Shown in pieces: positions 7,316 through 15,179 of a stretch of 64,000 bases of DNA; the first letter of the stretch is position 1; the number at the start of each line of letters is the position of its first letter. Source of the DNA: an uncultured Sphingobium sp. (GTDB taxonomy: Bacteria > Pseudomonadota > Alphaproteobacteria > Sphingomonadales > Sphingomonadaceae); assembly GCA_913773715.1 (NCBI GenBank), contig CAJYHD010000350.1:1-64000 (forward strand). The letters run 5' to 3'. The notes beneath the pieces were generated by a model. It was not told the DNA's origin. It did not search any database and worked only from the letters and a program-made list of their open reading frames with translations. A program made the position numbers and the translations under genes.

Positions 7316-8544
7316 CCTACGACATCGTCATCATCGGAGGCGGAGCCGCTGGCATCGCTACGGCTGCAAGCATCCTGAAGCGCAACGCAAAGGTGACGAT
7401 CGCTGTCGTCGATGCGGCCCGGGACCACTATTACCAGCCCGGTTGGACGTTGGTCGGGGCTGGCGTTTTCACCCCCGAACAGACCCGCAAGGCCGAAGCC
7501 GATGTCATGCCCAAGGGCGTCGAATGGATCCGGCTGCCGGCGATCACCATCGACCCCGAGCGTCAGGCGATCACCCTGGGCGACGGGGATACGATCGCCT
7601 ATCGTGTCCTGATCGTCGCCCCCGGCCTGCGTTTGGCGTGGGAGAAGATCGCGGGGCTTACCGAAGCGTTGGGCCGCAACGGGGTCACGTCCAACTACCG
7701 CTACGATCTGGCGCCCTACACCTACCAGCTTGTCCAGGAATTGCAGCGGGGACGCGCGCTGTTCTCGCAACCGCCGATGCCGATCAAGTGCGCCGGCGCG
7801 CCTCAAAAGGCGATGTACCTGTCCTGCGACATCTGGCGCGAACGCGGTGTTCTCCCCGCGATCGACGTCGAATTTCACAACGCCGGTGCGGCGCTGTTCG
7901 GCGTCGCGACCTATGTCCCTGCGCTGATGGAATATGTCGAGAAGTATAGGATCAACCTCAAGCTCGAATCCAACCTCGTCGCGGTCGACGCCGATCGGCG
8001 TATTGCCACCTTCGAGCGCAAGCAGAACGGTGTCAGCGAGCGGATCGAGCGCGGGTTCGACATGCTCCACGTCGTGCCGCCGCAGGTGTCGCATGACGTC
8101 GTTGCCAAAAGTTCGCTCGCGGCGGCAAACGGCTTCGTCGAGGTCGATGAGGCGACGCTGCGCCACAAGCGATACGACAACGTCTTTGCCTTGGGCGATG
8201 CTGCGGGGACGAGCAATGCGAAGACGGCTGCGGCAGCCCGCAAGCAGGCACCCGTGGTGGCGGTCAACGCGCTCGCCGCACTCGAAGGCAAGCCTCCTGT
8301 TGTCGACTATGACGGCTATGGGTCGTGCCCGCTCACCGTCGAGCGCGGCAAGATCGTCCTCGCCGAGTTCGGCTATGGTGGAAAACTGCTCCCCAGCTTT
8401 CCGTCGTGGCTGCTGAACGGCACGCGCCCGACGCGCGCTGCCTGGTTCCTGAAGGAGCGGATGCTGCCCCCGATTTACTGGCAAGGCATGCTGAAAGGCC
8501 ATGAATGGATGGCGGCTCCGCATAAGATCGGCAAAGCGGCATGA
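7312..8544 (+). CDS. sqr: Sulfide:quinone oxidoreductase
   Basis: This 410-residue flavoprotein starts at the ATG overlapping the DUF442 stop. It has the FAD-binding IVIIGGGAAGIATA (6-19), the tyrosine-rich HYYQPGWTLVGAG, cysteines C160 (PIKCAGAPQK) and C172, a second FAD segment NVFALGDAAGTSN and a late cysteine in GYGSCPLTV. The motifs match membrane-associated SQR, which oxidises sulfide, passes electrons to quinone and places sulfane sulfur on a thiol. Neighbouring dioxygenase, DUF442 and TauE genes complete the route sulfide to persulfide to sulfite to export. Confidence 0.92.
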   Translation: MTYDIVIIGGGAAGIATAASILKRNAKVTIAVVDAARDHYYQPGWTLVGAGVFTPEQTRKAEADVMPKGVEWIRLPAITIDPERQAITLGDGDTIAYRVLIVAPGLRLAWEKIAGLTEALGRNGVTSNYRYDLAPYTYQLVQELQRGRALFSQPPMPIKCAGAPQKAMYLSCDIWRERGVLPAIDVEFHNAGAALFGVATYVPALMEYVEKYRINLKLESNLVAVDADRRIATFERKQNGVSERIERGFDMLHVVPPQVSHDVVAKSSLAAANGFVEVDEATLRHKRYDNVFALGDAAGTSNAKTAAAARKQAPVVAVNALAALEGKPPVVDYDGYGSCPLTVERGKIVLAEFGYGGKLLPSFPSWLLNGTRPTRAAWFLKERMLPPIYWQGMLKGHEWMAAPHKIGKAA

Positions 8545-9323
8545 CCCTCGAACCGATCCAGTATCTGCTGGGTGCGTTATCCGGCAGCCTGGTGGGCTTT
8601 ACCCTCGGGCTTGTCGGCGGGGGCGGCTCGATCCTCGCCGTCCCACTCATGGTCTATCTGGTGCGCGTGCCCGACGCCCATCTCGCCATCGGCACGAGCG
8701 CGTTCGCCGTCGCGGCTAACGCCGCCACGGGGCTGATCGGCCATGCAAGGGCGCATAACGTCAAATGGCGCTGTGGCGGCATGTATGCGACCGCCGGCGT
8801 CATCGGCGCCCTGTTCGGCTCTACCGCGGGCAAGGCCGTCGACGGCGGCAAGCTCCTGTTCCTGTTCGCACTGGTCATGGTCGTCGCCGGCGTCCTGATG
8901 CTGCGCGGGCGCGGTGACACGGGCAACCCGGGGGCGGAGTGCAACCGGGAAAAGGCGCCGAAGGTGCTGGGCTACGGCCTCGGCACCGGTCTGTTCTCGG
9001 GCTTCTTCGGCATCGGCGGGGGCTTTCTGATCGTCCCCGGCCTGATCGGATCGACGGGCATGCCGATCCTGAACGCCGTCGGCACGTCATTGATCGCCGT
9101 CACCGCGTTCGGGCTGACGACGGCCGCCAATTACGCATTTTCGGGTCTGGTGGACTGGCCGCTGGCTTTCGTGTTCATCGCCGGTGGAGTTGTCGGCGGC
9201 TTGATCGGCACGCGCATCGCGAAGCGCCTCGGTACGGGCGGCACGCTCACCACGGTCTTCGCCGTCCTGATCTTCGTGGTGGCGGCCTACATGCTCTGGA
9301 AAAGCGCGGCCGCGTTTCTCTGA
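8541..9323 (+). CDS. TauE/SafE-family sulfite/sulfonate exporter
   Basis: This 260-residue protein is almost entirely hydrophobic, with about eight helices and the TauE repeats GLVGGGGSILAVPLMVYL and GIGGGFLIVPGLI. The start ATG overlaps the SQR stop and the stop overlaps the next gene. Family members export sulfite, sulfoacetate or related anions. In this operon sulfite made by the persulfide dioxygenases is the natural substrate, which is inference from context. Confidence 0.88.
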   Translation: MTLEPIQYLLGALSGSLVGFTLGLVGGGGSILAVPLMVYLVRVPDAHLAIGTSAFAVAANAATGLIGHARAHNVKWRCGGMYATAGVIGALFGSTAGKAVDGGKLLFLFALVMVVAGVLMLRGRGDTGNPGAECNREKAPKVLGYGLGTGLFSGFFGIGGGFLIVPGLIGSTGMPILNAVGTSLIAVTAFGLTTAANYAFSGLVDWPLAFVFIAGGVVGGLIGTRIAKRLGTGGTLTTVFAVLIFVVAAYMLWKSAAAFL

Positions 9324-10132
9324 TGGCGGGTGCGATTGCCATCGGGCCGCTGATGCTGGCCGTCGATCGCGGGCTTGCCGTGCTGTGCATCGTCGTGTTC
9401 CTTGGCCTCACGACACTGGCCGGTCGGTTCCGCTTCCCTCGCGTATCGACGGTCTCCACCAGCGCCATCGTCGCTGGACTGGTCACGGCACGGATCGGTT
9501 ACGTCGCAGCGCATTGGTCGAGCTACACCGGCGCTCCGCTGTCCATCCTTGCCGTGTGGCAGGGTGGCTTTTCCCCCGTTGCAGGGCTTCTGGGCGCTGC
9601 GGCGATGCTGGCGATCCGGCTTGGCCGCTCAAGCGCGCTGGCGGCAGGCTGGGGAGCGTTGGCTGTTGCGGGTGGCCTCTGGTTCTCGCTTCAGGCGCTG
9701 ATCCCTCCCGTGACCTACGGCCCGTTCCCCTATCATCTCAACCTGACAACCCCGTCCGGCGCGCCGCTTCCACTCGATCGCTTCCGTGGCAGGCCCTTCG
9801 TGGTCAACCTGTGGGCGACATGGTGCGGTCCGTGTCGGCGTGAGCTGCCGATGCTCGATGCGGTTGCGTCGCGCCCTGGCGAGGTCCCGATCCTTCTTGC
9901 CGATCAGGGCGAGGCGCAAGCGATCGTCAGCGGTTTTCTCGGCCGTGAAAATATCGGAGCGCGCCATGTCGCGCTCGACCCCGATCGTGGCCTTTCTCAA
10001 GCCCTGAAGGTGGCGGGGTATCCCGCAACGGCCTTCGTTGCGGGCGACGGCACGATCGTACAGCTCCAGCTCGGTGAATTGTCACGCGCTGCGCTCGCCG
10101 ATGGAATCGAATTAGCAAGGAAACACCGATGA
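9323..10132 (+). CDS. Membrane-anchored TlpA/DsbE-like thiol oxidoreductase
   Basis: This 269-residue protein starts at ATG 9323 (TGATG overlap). The first 130 residues hold about four membrane helices, reminiscent of the Lgt/prolipoprotein transferase fold. The C-terminal half is a periplasmic thioredoxin domain with VVNLWATWCGPCRREL (active cysteines 168 and 171) and cis-proline region VAGYPATAF. It probably supplies reducing power to the two DsbA-like proteins or to cytochrome c maturation of the operon's dihaem protein. That partner choice is inference. Confidence 0.85.
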   Translation: MAGAIAIGPLMLAVDRGLAVLCIVVFLGLTTLAGRFRFPRVSTVSTSAIVAGLVTARIGYVAAHWSSYTGAPLSILAVWQGGFSPVAGLLGAAAMLAIRLGRSSALAAGWGALAVAGGLWFSLQALIPPVTYGPFPYHLNLTTPSGAPLPLDRFRGRPFVVNLWATWCGPCRRELPMLDAVASRPGEVPILLADQGEAQAIVSGFLGRENIGARHVALDPDRGLSQALKVAGYPATAFVAGDGTIVQLQLGELSRAALADGIELARKHR

Positions 10133-10755
10133 ATCGTCGCAACCTGTTGTCTCGGGGCCTCCTGGCCGCGCTTGCCTTCGCCGCGCCGATCACGCCTCTC
10201 ATGGCCCAGCAGCCCGATCTGTCGCGCAAGGCGGTCGTTGACGATCCCGTGGCTCCCAAGCGCGCCGGCAGGACCTACGACGTCACGGTTGTCGAGTTTT
10301 TCGACTATAACTGCCCCTATTGCCGTCGCATGGAGCCGGTGCTGAACGCCCTGCTTCGCTCCGACCCGAAGGTACGGGTCGTGTACCGGGACTGGCCGAT
10401 CTTCGGACCTGCCTCGCGTGAGGCGTCACGCGCGGCTGTCGCGAGCCAATGGCAGGGCAGGCATGCCGCCTTTCACGAGGCCCTGATGACCTCGCCGGCG
10501 CGGCTCGACAGCGCGGGCGTCAAGGCAGCGGCTGCCAAAGCCAAGGTCGACTGGCCCCGTCTGCAACGCGATTTGAAGAACCGTGGCGCCGAAATCGACG
10601 CGCTGCTTACGCGCACCGATAGCATCGCCCAGGCGATCGGTTTCAACGGAACACCAGCGCTGATCGTCGGCTCGCAGGTCGTCGCCGGTGCTGTCGATCT
10701 CCCGACGTTGCGTCGTCTCGTCGCGGAAGCGCGCAAAAAACCAGCGGCGCGCTGA
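10129..10755 (+). CDS. Periplasmic DsbA-family thiol oxidoreductase (CPYC)
   Basis: This 208-residue protein has an N-terminal signal (MNRRNLLSRGLLAALAFAAP) and a thioredoxin fold with VVEFFDYNCPYCRRMEP, C62 and C65. The cis-Pro segment is GFNGTPALIVG. It resembles ScsC/BdbD-type DsbA proteins common in copper and oxidative stress operons. It is followed after 2 bp by a paralogue with a CPAC motif, so the two may act as a pair with the upstream TlpA-like protein. Starts at ATG 10129, overlapping the previous stop. Confidence 0.88.
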   Translation: MNRRNLLSRGLLAALAFAAPITPLMAQQPDLSRKAVVDDPVAPKRAGRTYDVTVVEFFDYNCPYCRRMEPVLNALLRSDPKVRVVYRDWPIFGPASREASRAAVASQWQGRHAAFHEALMTSPARLDSAGVKAAAAKAKVDWPRLQRDLKNRGAEIDALLTRTDSIAQAIGFNGTPALIVGSQVVAGAVDLPTLRRLVAEARKKPAAR

Positions 10756-10757
10756 CC

Positions 10758-11399
10758 ATGCCCGGGCCGCTCAATCGGAGACAGCTTGCCGGCTTGGGCG
10801 CGGTGGTCGTGGGTGGTTGGGCAGTCGGGCAGGTTCTACGGCGTACCGCCCCGATCGGGCGCGACGTCGGGCCGACCGCCGACCTGATCCTTGCCGGTAA
10901 CGGCTCGCCCGAGGACGGACCTGCCGATGCTACGCTCCGGCTTGCCGTGTTCACCGACTATCGTTGCCCGGCCTGCCGTCATGGATTTTCCGCCCTGGAA
11001 GAGGCTGTGCAACGCGACGGCAAGGTGCGGGTCATCTACAAGGATTGGCCCATCTTCGGTCCGCCATCCGAACGTGCCGCAAGCGTGGCGCTCGCGTGCG
11101 CCGAACAGGGAGTTTACCCGACCGTCCATCGTGCGTTGATGACGGACAGCCGCACGATCGACGACGACGTGTTGCGGGACGTCGTGATGCGCGCTGGCGG
11201 CGATTGGCTGCGCGCGATGACCTGGCTTGCCGCCCACGCGGACGCTGTCGCAGCCCGCCTGCGGGCGAACGGACAGGAAGCCTATTCGATCGGACTGGCG
11301 GGCACCCCGGGTTATCTTGCCGGTCCCATGCTGGTGATGGGCGCGATCGACGCCAGCGATTTCCAACGGCTGTTCGCGCGTGCGCGGGAAGAAAGCTGA
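10758..11399 (+). CDS. Periplasmic DsbA-family thiol oxidoreductase (CPAC)
   Basis: This 213-residue paralogue of the preceding gene has a short N-terminal anchor (LAGLGAVVVGGWAVGQ), active site FTDYRCPACRHGF (C70, C73), VRVIYKDWPIFGPPSE shared with its neighbour, and the cis-Pro loop GLAGTPGYLAG. The different XX dipeptide (PA versus PY) suggests a different redox potential, so the pair may split oxidase and reductase or isomerase work. Extra cysteine in ALACAEQGV. Role in the sulfur pathway is inferred from co-transcription. Confidence 0.85.
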   Translation: MPGPLNRRQLAGLGAVVVGGWAVGQVLRRTAPIGRDVGPTADLILAGNGSPEDGPADATLRLAVFTDYRCPACRHGFSALEEAVQRDGKVRVIYKDWPIFGPPSERAASVALACAEQGVYPTVHRALMTDSRTIDDDVLRDVVMRAGGDWLRAMTWLAAHADAVAARLRANGQEAYSIGLAGTPGYLAGPMLVMGAIDASDFQRLFARAREES

Positions 11400-11420
11400 C
11401 GATGCGAGAGGATACGAAAC

Positions 11421-12308
11421 ATGATCGAGTATAATCACAAGGGCATGACGGTTGCGTCGCTCCATGACGAGCGCACCGGCAGCTTCCAGTATGTCGTGGT
11501 CGACGAAGCCACGAAGACCGCCGCGATTATCGATCCGGTCCTCGACTTCGATCCCCGTGCCGGTGCGACCGCAACCGACAATGCCGATATGATCCTCGAA
11601 TATGTCCGCGCCAAGGGACTTACTGTGGAATGGGTGCTCGATACCCATCCCCATGCCGATCACTTCTCGGCCGCGCCGTATCTCGCGGAAAAGACAGGGG
11701 GCAAAACCGCGATCGGCACCAAGGTCGTGGAGGTGCAGAAGCTCTGGCAGGACATCTACTGCCTGCCCGACCTGCCCGTCGATGGTAGCCAGTGGGATCG
11801 CCTGTTCGCCGATGGCGAGCAGTTCAGGATCGGCTCGCTCGACGCGCACGTCATGCTGTCGCCCGGCCACACGCTCGCCTCGATCACCTACGTCGTCGGC
11901 GACGCGGCGTTCGTCCACGACACGCTGATGGTGCCCGACAGCGGCACCAGTCGGGCTGACTTTCCAGGCGGCAACGCGCGCGCGCTGTGGCGCTCGATCC
12001 GGGCGATCCTCGAACTGCCGCCCAGCACCGCGACCTATGTCGGCCACGACTACGGCAAGGACGGGCGCGAAGTCTTTGGACGATCGACCGTGGCGGACCA
12101 GCGTCGTGACAACATCCATGTGCACAACGGCATCGGTGAGGCCGAGTTCGTCGCCACCCGCGAGAAGCGCGACGCAACCCTGCCGCTGCCGGACCTGATG
12201 CTTGCCGCGCTCCAGGTGAACATCCGCGGCGGTCGCCTGCCGGAGCCGGAGGCGTGCGGCACAGCGTTCCTCAAGGTGCCGCTCAACCACTTCGGCGCGG
12301 GCAAATGA
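11421..12308 (+). CDS. MBL-fold persulfide dioxygenase, copy 2
   Basis: This 295-residue homologue of the protein at 5083 has metal ligands THPHADH (75-81), MLSPGHTLASITY, FVHDTLMVPDSGTSRADFPGG and YVGHDYG. The third-ligand loop reads VHDTL instead of TGDTL. The aspartate ligand is kept. The start at 11421 is the ATG after AGAGGATACGAAAC. Two diverged dioxygenases in one operon could differ in thiol substrate (glutathione versus protein or low-molecular-weight persulfide) or location. The stop overlaps the cytochrome start. Confidence 0.88.
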   Translation: MIEYNHKGMTVASLHDERTGSFQYVVVDEATKTAAIIDPVLDFDPRAGATATDNADMILEYVRAKGLTVEWVLDTHPHADHFSAAPYLAEKTGGKTAIGTKVVEVQKLWQDIYCLPDLPVDGSQWDRLFADGEQFRIGSLDAHVMLSPGHTLASITYVVGDAAFVHDTLMVPDSGTSRADFPGGNARALWRSIRAILELPPSTATYVGHDYGKDGREVFGRSTVADQRRDNIHVHNGIGEAEFVATREKRDATLPLPDLMLAALQVNIRGGRLPEPEACGTAFLKVPLNHFGAGK

Positions 12309-13261
12309 CCGAACCAACGCCGCCAACGCCCGGTGATGATGGCGATGCCCAGCGTATCATCTTCGCCATTACCGCCGCGCTGCTCGTCCTCGTCGTCACC
12401 TACAAGGTAGGGCAGTCTGACGCGCCCGTGCAGGCACCCGTCGAGGTAGCAGCGGACGCCGCCTTTTCGCCACCGGCGGAAAGCACCATCCCCGCCGGGC
12501 CGGACGGCGACGCGATCCGGCGCGGTCGACTGATCTTCACCGCGAGCGCGGCTCATGCCGGCCAGTACGTCGGCAACGGCCTGACGTGCAGCAACTGTCA
12601 CCTCGATGCCGGGCGGAAGGCCGATGCGTCCCCGATGTGGGCGGCCTGGGTCAGCTACCCAGCTTATCGCGCGAAGAACGGCCGGGTGAACACGATGGAG
12701 GATCGCATCCGCGACTGCTTCCTCTACTCGATGAACGCGCCCGCCTCGAAAGCCGGCGCCCCGCCGCCCTTTGGCGACGATATCTACCGCGATCTCCAGA
12801 GCTATTTCGCCTGGCTCGCGACCGGCGCGCCATCCGGCAAGCCGCTGCCCGGTCGCGGGTTCATAAAGCTCGCCACAACCCCGATCGGGCACGATCCGGT
12901 TCGCGGCGCGATTGTGTTCGCCGGCCAGTGCGCATCATGCCACGGTGCGAACGGCCAAGGGCAGGCGAACCCGGACGGCAGCTATACTATCCCGCCGCTG
13001 TGGGGAGCGCGCTCCTACAATTGGGGTGCGGGCATGACCGGGCTGGCGTCGGCTGCCGGGTTCATCAAGGCCAACATGCCTTATGGTGAGGGCAACACGC
13101 TGACGGATCAGCAGGCGTGGGATGTCGCCGCCTATGTCGATAGTCGCGAGCGACCCCGCGATCCGCGGCAGACCGGGACTGTCGAGAGCGCACGTAAGCA
13201 GTTTCACCCCAAAGGGGACTATTATGGTCAGGAGATTGACGGAAAAATGCTTGGCAGCTGA
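12305..13261 (+). CDS. tsdA: Membrane-anchored dihaem cytochrome c, TsdA-like thiosulfate dehydrogenase
   Basis: This 318-residue protein starts at the ATG overlapping the previous stop (12305). One N-terminal helix (about 18-34) anchors two c-haem domains with CSNCH (95-99) and CASCH (209-213). The segment EDRIRDCFLYSMN with C138 matches the unusual Cys axial ligand region of TsdA thiosulfate dehydrogenases, and M258 in KANMPYGEG is a plausible ligand for haem 2. TsdA joins two thiosulfates to tetrathionate. It ends the sulfur operon, 20 bp before the right palindrome. A SoxAX-type or other dihaem role is the alternative. Confidence 0.75.
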   Translation: MTEPTPPTPGDDGDAQRIIFAITAALLVLVVTYKVGQSDAPVQAPVEVAADAAFSPPAESTIPAGPDGDAIRRGRLIFTASAAHAGQYVGNGLTCSNCHLDAGRKADASPMWAAWVSYPAYRAKNGRVNTMEDRIRDCFLYSMNAPASKAGAPPPFGDDIYRDLQSYFAWLATGAPSGKPLPGRGFIKLATTPIGHDPVRGAIVFAGQCASCHGANGQGQANPDGSYTIPPLWGARSYNWGAGMTGLASAAGFIKANMPYGEGNTLTDQQAWDVAAYVDSRERPRDPRQTGTVESARKQFHPKGDYYGQEIDGKMLGS

Positions 13262-13280
13262 TCGCTCGGCTTCCTAACCA

Positions 13281-13307
13281 GTGTCACAACCGAACGGTTT
13301 TGACACC
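13281..13307. repeat. Right-flank partner of the 28-bp palindrome
   Basis: GTGTCACAACCG-AA-CGGTTTTGACACC is an imperfect dyad closely related to 3321-3348. It differs in the central dinucleotide (AA instead of GA) and by one T in the right arm. It begins 20 bp after the cytochrome stop, so the two sites bracket the 10-kb sulfur cluster. Confidence 0.7.
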
Positions 13308-13420
13308 ATTCCTTGAGTAGCCAAGTCAGCTAATCGCTTAGTGACCTAGCCGTAATGGATAAGTTGAGTCACTGCTGTTTTCTGCTTTCGTTCTCCACGA
13401 TACTGAATCATAGAATTGTT

Positions 13421-13873
13421 ATGCCAATCGCGCGTGAACATCGCTGGCTCTACCCGATTGACTGGCGTGAACTATCTGCCTTCATCCGGTTTGGCCGCGC
13501 CAAAGGACGCTGCGAACATTGTCAGCGCCCGCATGGTCGTCATGTGCTGCATCTGGGCGATGGTGTTTGGTGGGATGAGGACATAAGCAGGTGGCGCAAC
13601 GGGCAGGGCAGGTGCGTTCGCCGCCTGCCGCCGCCCGACGCCCTCTTATGCGCGCAACCTGGCTTCGTCGGCATTGATCCACCTTCACAAGTGCGGATCA
13701 CGCGCGTGGTTCTTGCTAGCGCGCATCTGAACCATGATCCGAGCGATAACCGACCACGCAACCTCGCTGCACTCTGCCAGCGGTGCCACATGCGCCACGA
13801 CGCCAGCGAGCATCGCCGACGTCGGTGGATCAACGCCTTCCGTATGCGTGCGATCGGCGATCTATTTGCCTGA
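13421..13873 (+). CDS. HNH-type nuclease-like protein
   Basis: This 150-residue protein starts at ATG 13421 (MPIAREHRWLYPIDW). An earlier in-frame start would add 22 residues without family-like sequence. Zinc-finger pairs CEHC (about residue 36) and LCQRCH flank the betabeta-alpha core VVLASAHLNHDPSDNRPRNLAALCQRCH, which gives a His-Asn-His arrangement. Small HNH proteins of this kind are common on phages and plasmids and act as DNA nucleases, but the substrate is unknown. It stands alone between the sulfur cluster and the next MerR gene. Confidence 0.75.
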   Translation: MPIAREHRWLYPIDWRELSAFIRFGRAKGRCEHCQRPHGRHVLHLGDGVWWDEDISRWRNGQGRCVRRLPPPDALLCAQPGFVGIDPPSQVRITRVVLASAHLNHDPSDNRPRNLAALCQRCHMRHDASEHRRRRWINAFRMRAIGDLFA

Positions 13874-13913
13874 TCCGAAATCTCCTGCTGACCGCCTGGG
13901 AGCTAATCAAAGA

Positions 13914-14327
13914 TCACTCAGTCGGTGAATCGAACGCTGTCAGGATTGGGCACGGCCCTGCCGATCCCGAGCCGCACTCGCTGGCAAGCCGACGCAGCGA
14001 AGCACGCGCCTGTTCAAGCTCGGCGATCTTCGCATCCAGCGCCGCCATCTGCTCATGGGCGAGCTGGCGCGCACGCGCGCGATCGTCGGTCGCATCCAGC
14101 GCCAGAAGCTCACCGATCTGCTCGAGCGTGAAACCGGCTGCCTGCGCCGAGCGGATGAAGCGAAGGCGGCGGGCGTCATCGGTGCCGTAGCGCCGGATGC
14201 CGCCTCCGGCGCCAGCCCCGGTCGGCCGGTCTGGCTCGTCCAGCAAACCGCGACGCTGATAGTAGCGCACCGTTTCGACGCCGACGCCGCCCTCGCGCGC
14301 GAGCGCCGCGATCGTCATGCCGGTCAT
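13914..14327 (-). CDS. MerR-family metal regulator with CueR-like cysteine pair
   Basis: This 137-residue protein has HTH MTIAALAREGGVGVETVRYYQRRGLL, a wing ending at GGIRRYGTDDARRLRFI, a coiled dimer helix and C118/C126 (ECGSGSAGPCPIL). The cysteine near position 80 that divalent sensors (MerR, ZntR, CadR) use is absent, while the eight-residue offset between the remaining two equals that of CueR. I therefore infer a monovalent (Cu/Ag/Au) or thiol-type sensor rather than a Hg sensor. It diverges from the glutaredoxin-MauE gene over a classic 19-20 bp-spacer promoter. Confidence 0.85.
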   Translation of the reverse strand: MTGMTIAALAREGGVGVETVRYYQRRGLLDEPDRPTGAGAGGGIRRYGTDDARRLRFIRSAQAAGFTLEQIGELLALDATDDRARARQLAHEQMAALDAKIAELEQARASLRRLASECGSGSAGPCPILTAFDSPTE

Positions 14328-14330
14328 GCC

Positions 14331-14362
14331 TTGACTCCGTACTATGGTACGGACCCTATATA
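14331..14362 (+). promoter_or_regulatory. MerR-type promoter/operator for the glutaredoxin-MauE gene
   Basis: TTGACT at 14331-14336 and TATATA at 14357-14362 are separated by 20 bp (19 if CTATAT is used). The spacer carries the dyad CCGTAC-TATG-GTACGG-like sequence CCGTACTATGGTACGG. Long spacers with a central dyad are the hallmark of promoters activated by MerR proteins. Confidence 0.8.
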
Positions 14363-14390
14363 GGCGGGGCGAGGATATTGGAGAAGCGGC

Positions 14391-15158
14391 ATGGCGAGCG
14401 CCCCCGCCAAACAGGCGACGATCTACCGGATGGTGATGCCGGAACATACCTGCCCTTTCGGGCTGAAGGCGAAGGATCTTCTGCGCCGGGAAGGCTATGC
14501 GGTCGATGACCATTGGCTGATGACGCGGGAAGAAACCGACGCTTTCAAGGCGAAGCACGGCGTCAAGACGACCCCGCAGATCTTTATCGCCGGGGAGCGG
14601 GTCGGCGGCTATGACGATCTGCGCCGCTTCTTCGGCAAGATGGTCCGCGACCCCAAGGCCGTCACCTATCGCCCGGTGATTGCCGTGTTCGCGATGACGG
14701 CGCTGATGGCGCTCGCCGCCAGCTATGCGGTACTCGGCACGCCCTTCACGGTGCGGGCGGGTGAATGGTTCATCGCGTTCTCGATGTGCGCTCTGGCGAT
14801 GCTCAAGCTCCAGAACGTCGAGAGCTTCTCGAGCATGTTCCTCAACTACGATCTGCTCGCGAAGCGCTGGGTGCCCTATTCCTATGTCTATCCCTACGCG
14901 GAAGGAGCGGCGGGCGTCCTGATGGCAGCCGGCGCGTTGACCTGGCTGTCGGTGCCCGTCGCGCTCGTTATCGGTACGATCGGCGCGGTGTCGGTGTTCA
15001 AGGCCGTCTACATCGACAAGCGTGAGCTGAAATGCGCGTGCGTGGGCGGGGACAGCAACGTGCCGCTCGGCTTCATCTCGCTCACCGAAAACCTGATGAT
15101 GGTCGCGATGGCGCTGTGGATGATCGCTGCGCCGCCCGTGCTGGCGATGGCGCACTGA
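14391..15158 (+). CDS. Glutaredoxin-MauE/DoxX fusion membrane protein
   Basis: This 255-residue protein has an N-terminal glutaredoxin-like domain (about 1-85; PEHTCPFGLKAKDLL, TTPQIFIAGERVGGYDDL) fused to four membrane helices of the MauE/DoxX type. A cysteine pair, LKCACVGGDSNVP, follows the third or fourth helix. The active site has one cysteine (TCPF), so it would act as a monothiol glutaredoxin. MauE-type proteins pass electrons or thiol equivalents across the membrane. Control by an adjacent MerR regulator suggests a role in metal-stress thiol homeostasis. Substrate unknown. Confidence 0.85.
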   Translation: MASAPAKQATIYRMVMPEHTCPFGLKAKDLLRREGYAVDDHWLMTREETDAFKAKHGVKTTPQIFIAGERVGGYDDLRRFFGKMVRDPKAVTYRPVIAVFAMTALMALAASYAVLGTPFTVRAGEWFIAFSMCALAMLKLQNVESFSSMFLNYDLLAKRWVPYSYVYPYAEGAAGVLMAAGALTWLSVPVALVIGTIGAVSVFKAVYIDKRELKCACVGGDSNVPLGFISLTENLMMVAMALWMIAAPPVLAMAH

Positions 15159-15179
15159 CGCGAAGGTCGGCACGCGTCG

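Noticed and set aside
10836..12326. 496-codon ORF on the - strand
   Set aside because: Antisense to the DsbA-like and second persulfide dioxygenase genes, which have clear motifs. Composition is that of a shadow frame.
13281..13307. Simple rho-independent terminator
   Set aside because: No T-run, and a near-identical copy at the opposite end of the cluster makes a pure terminator reading insufficient. It is kept as an alternative only.
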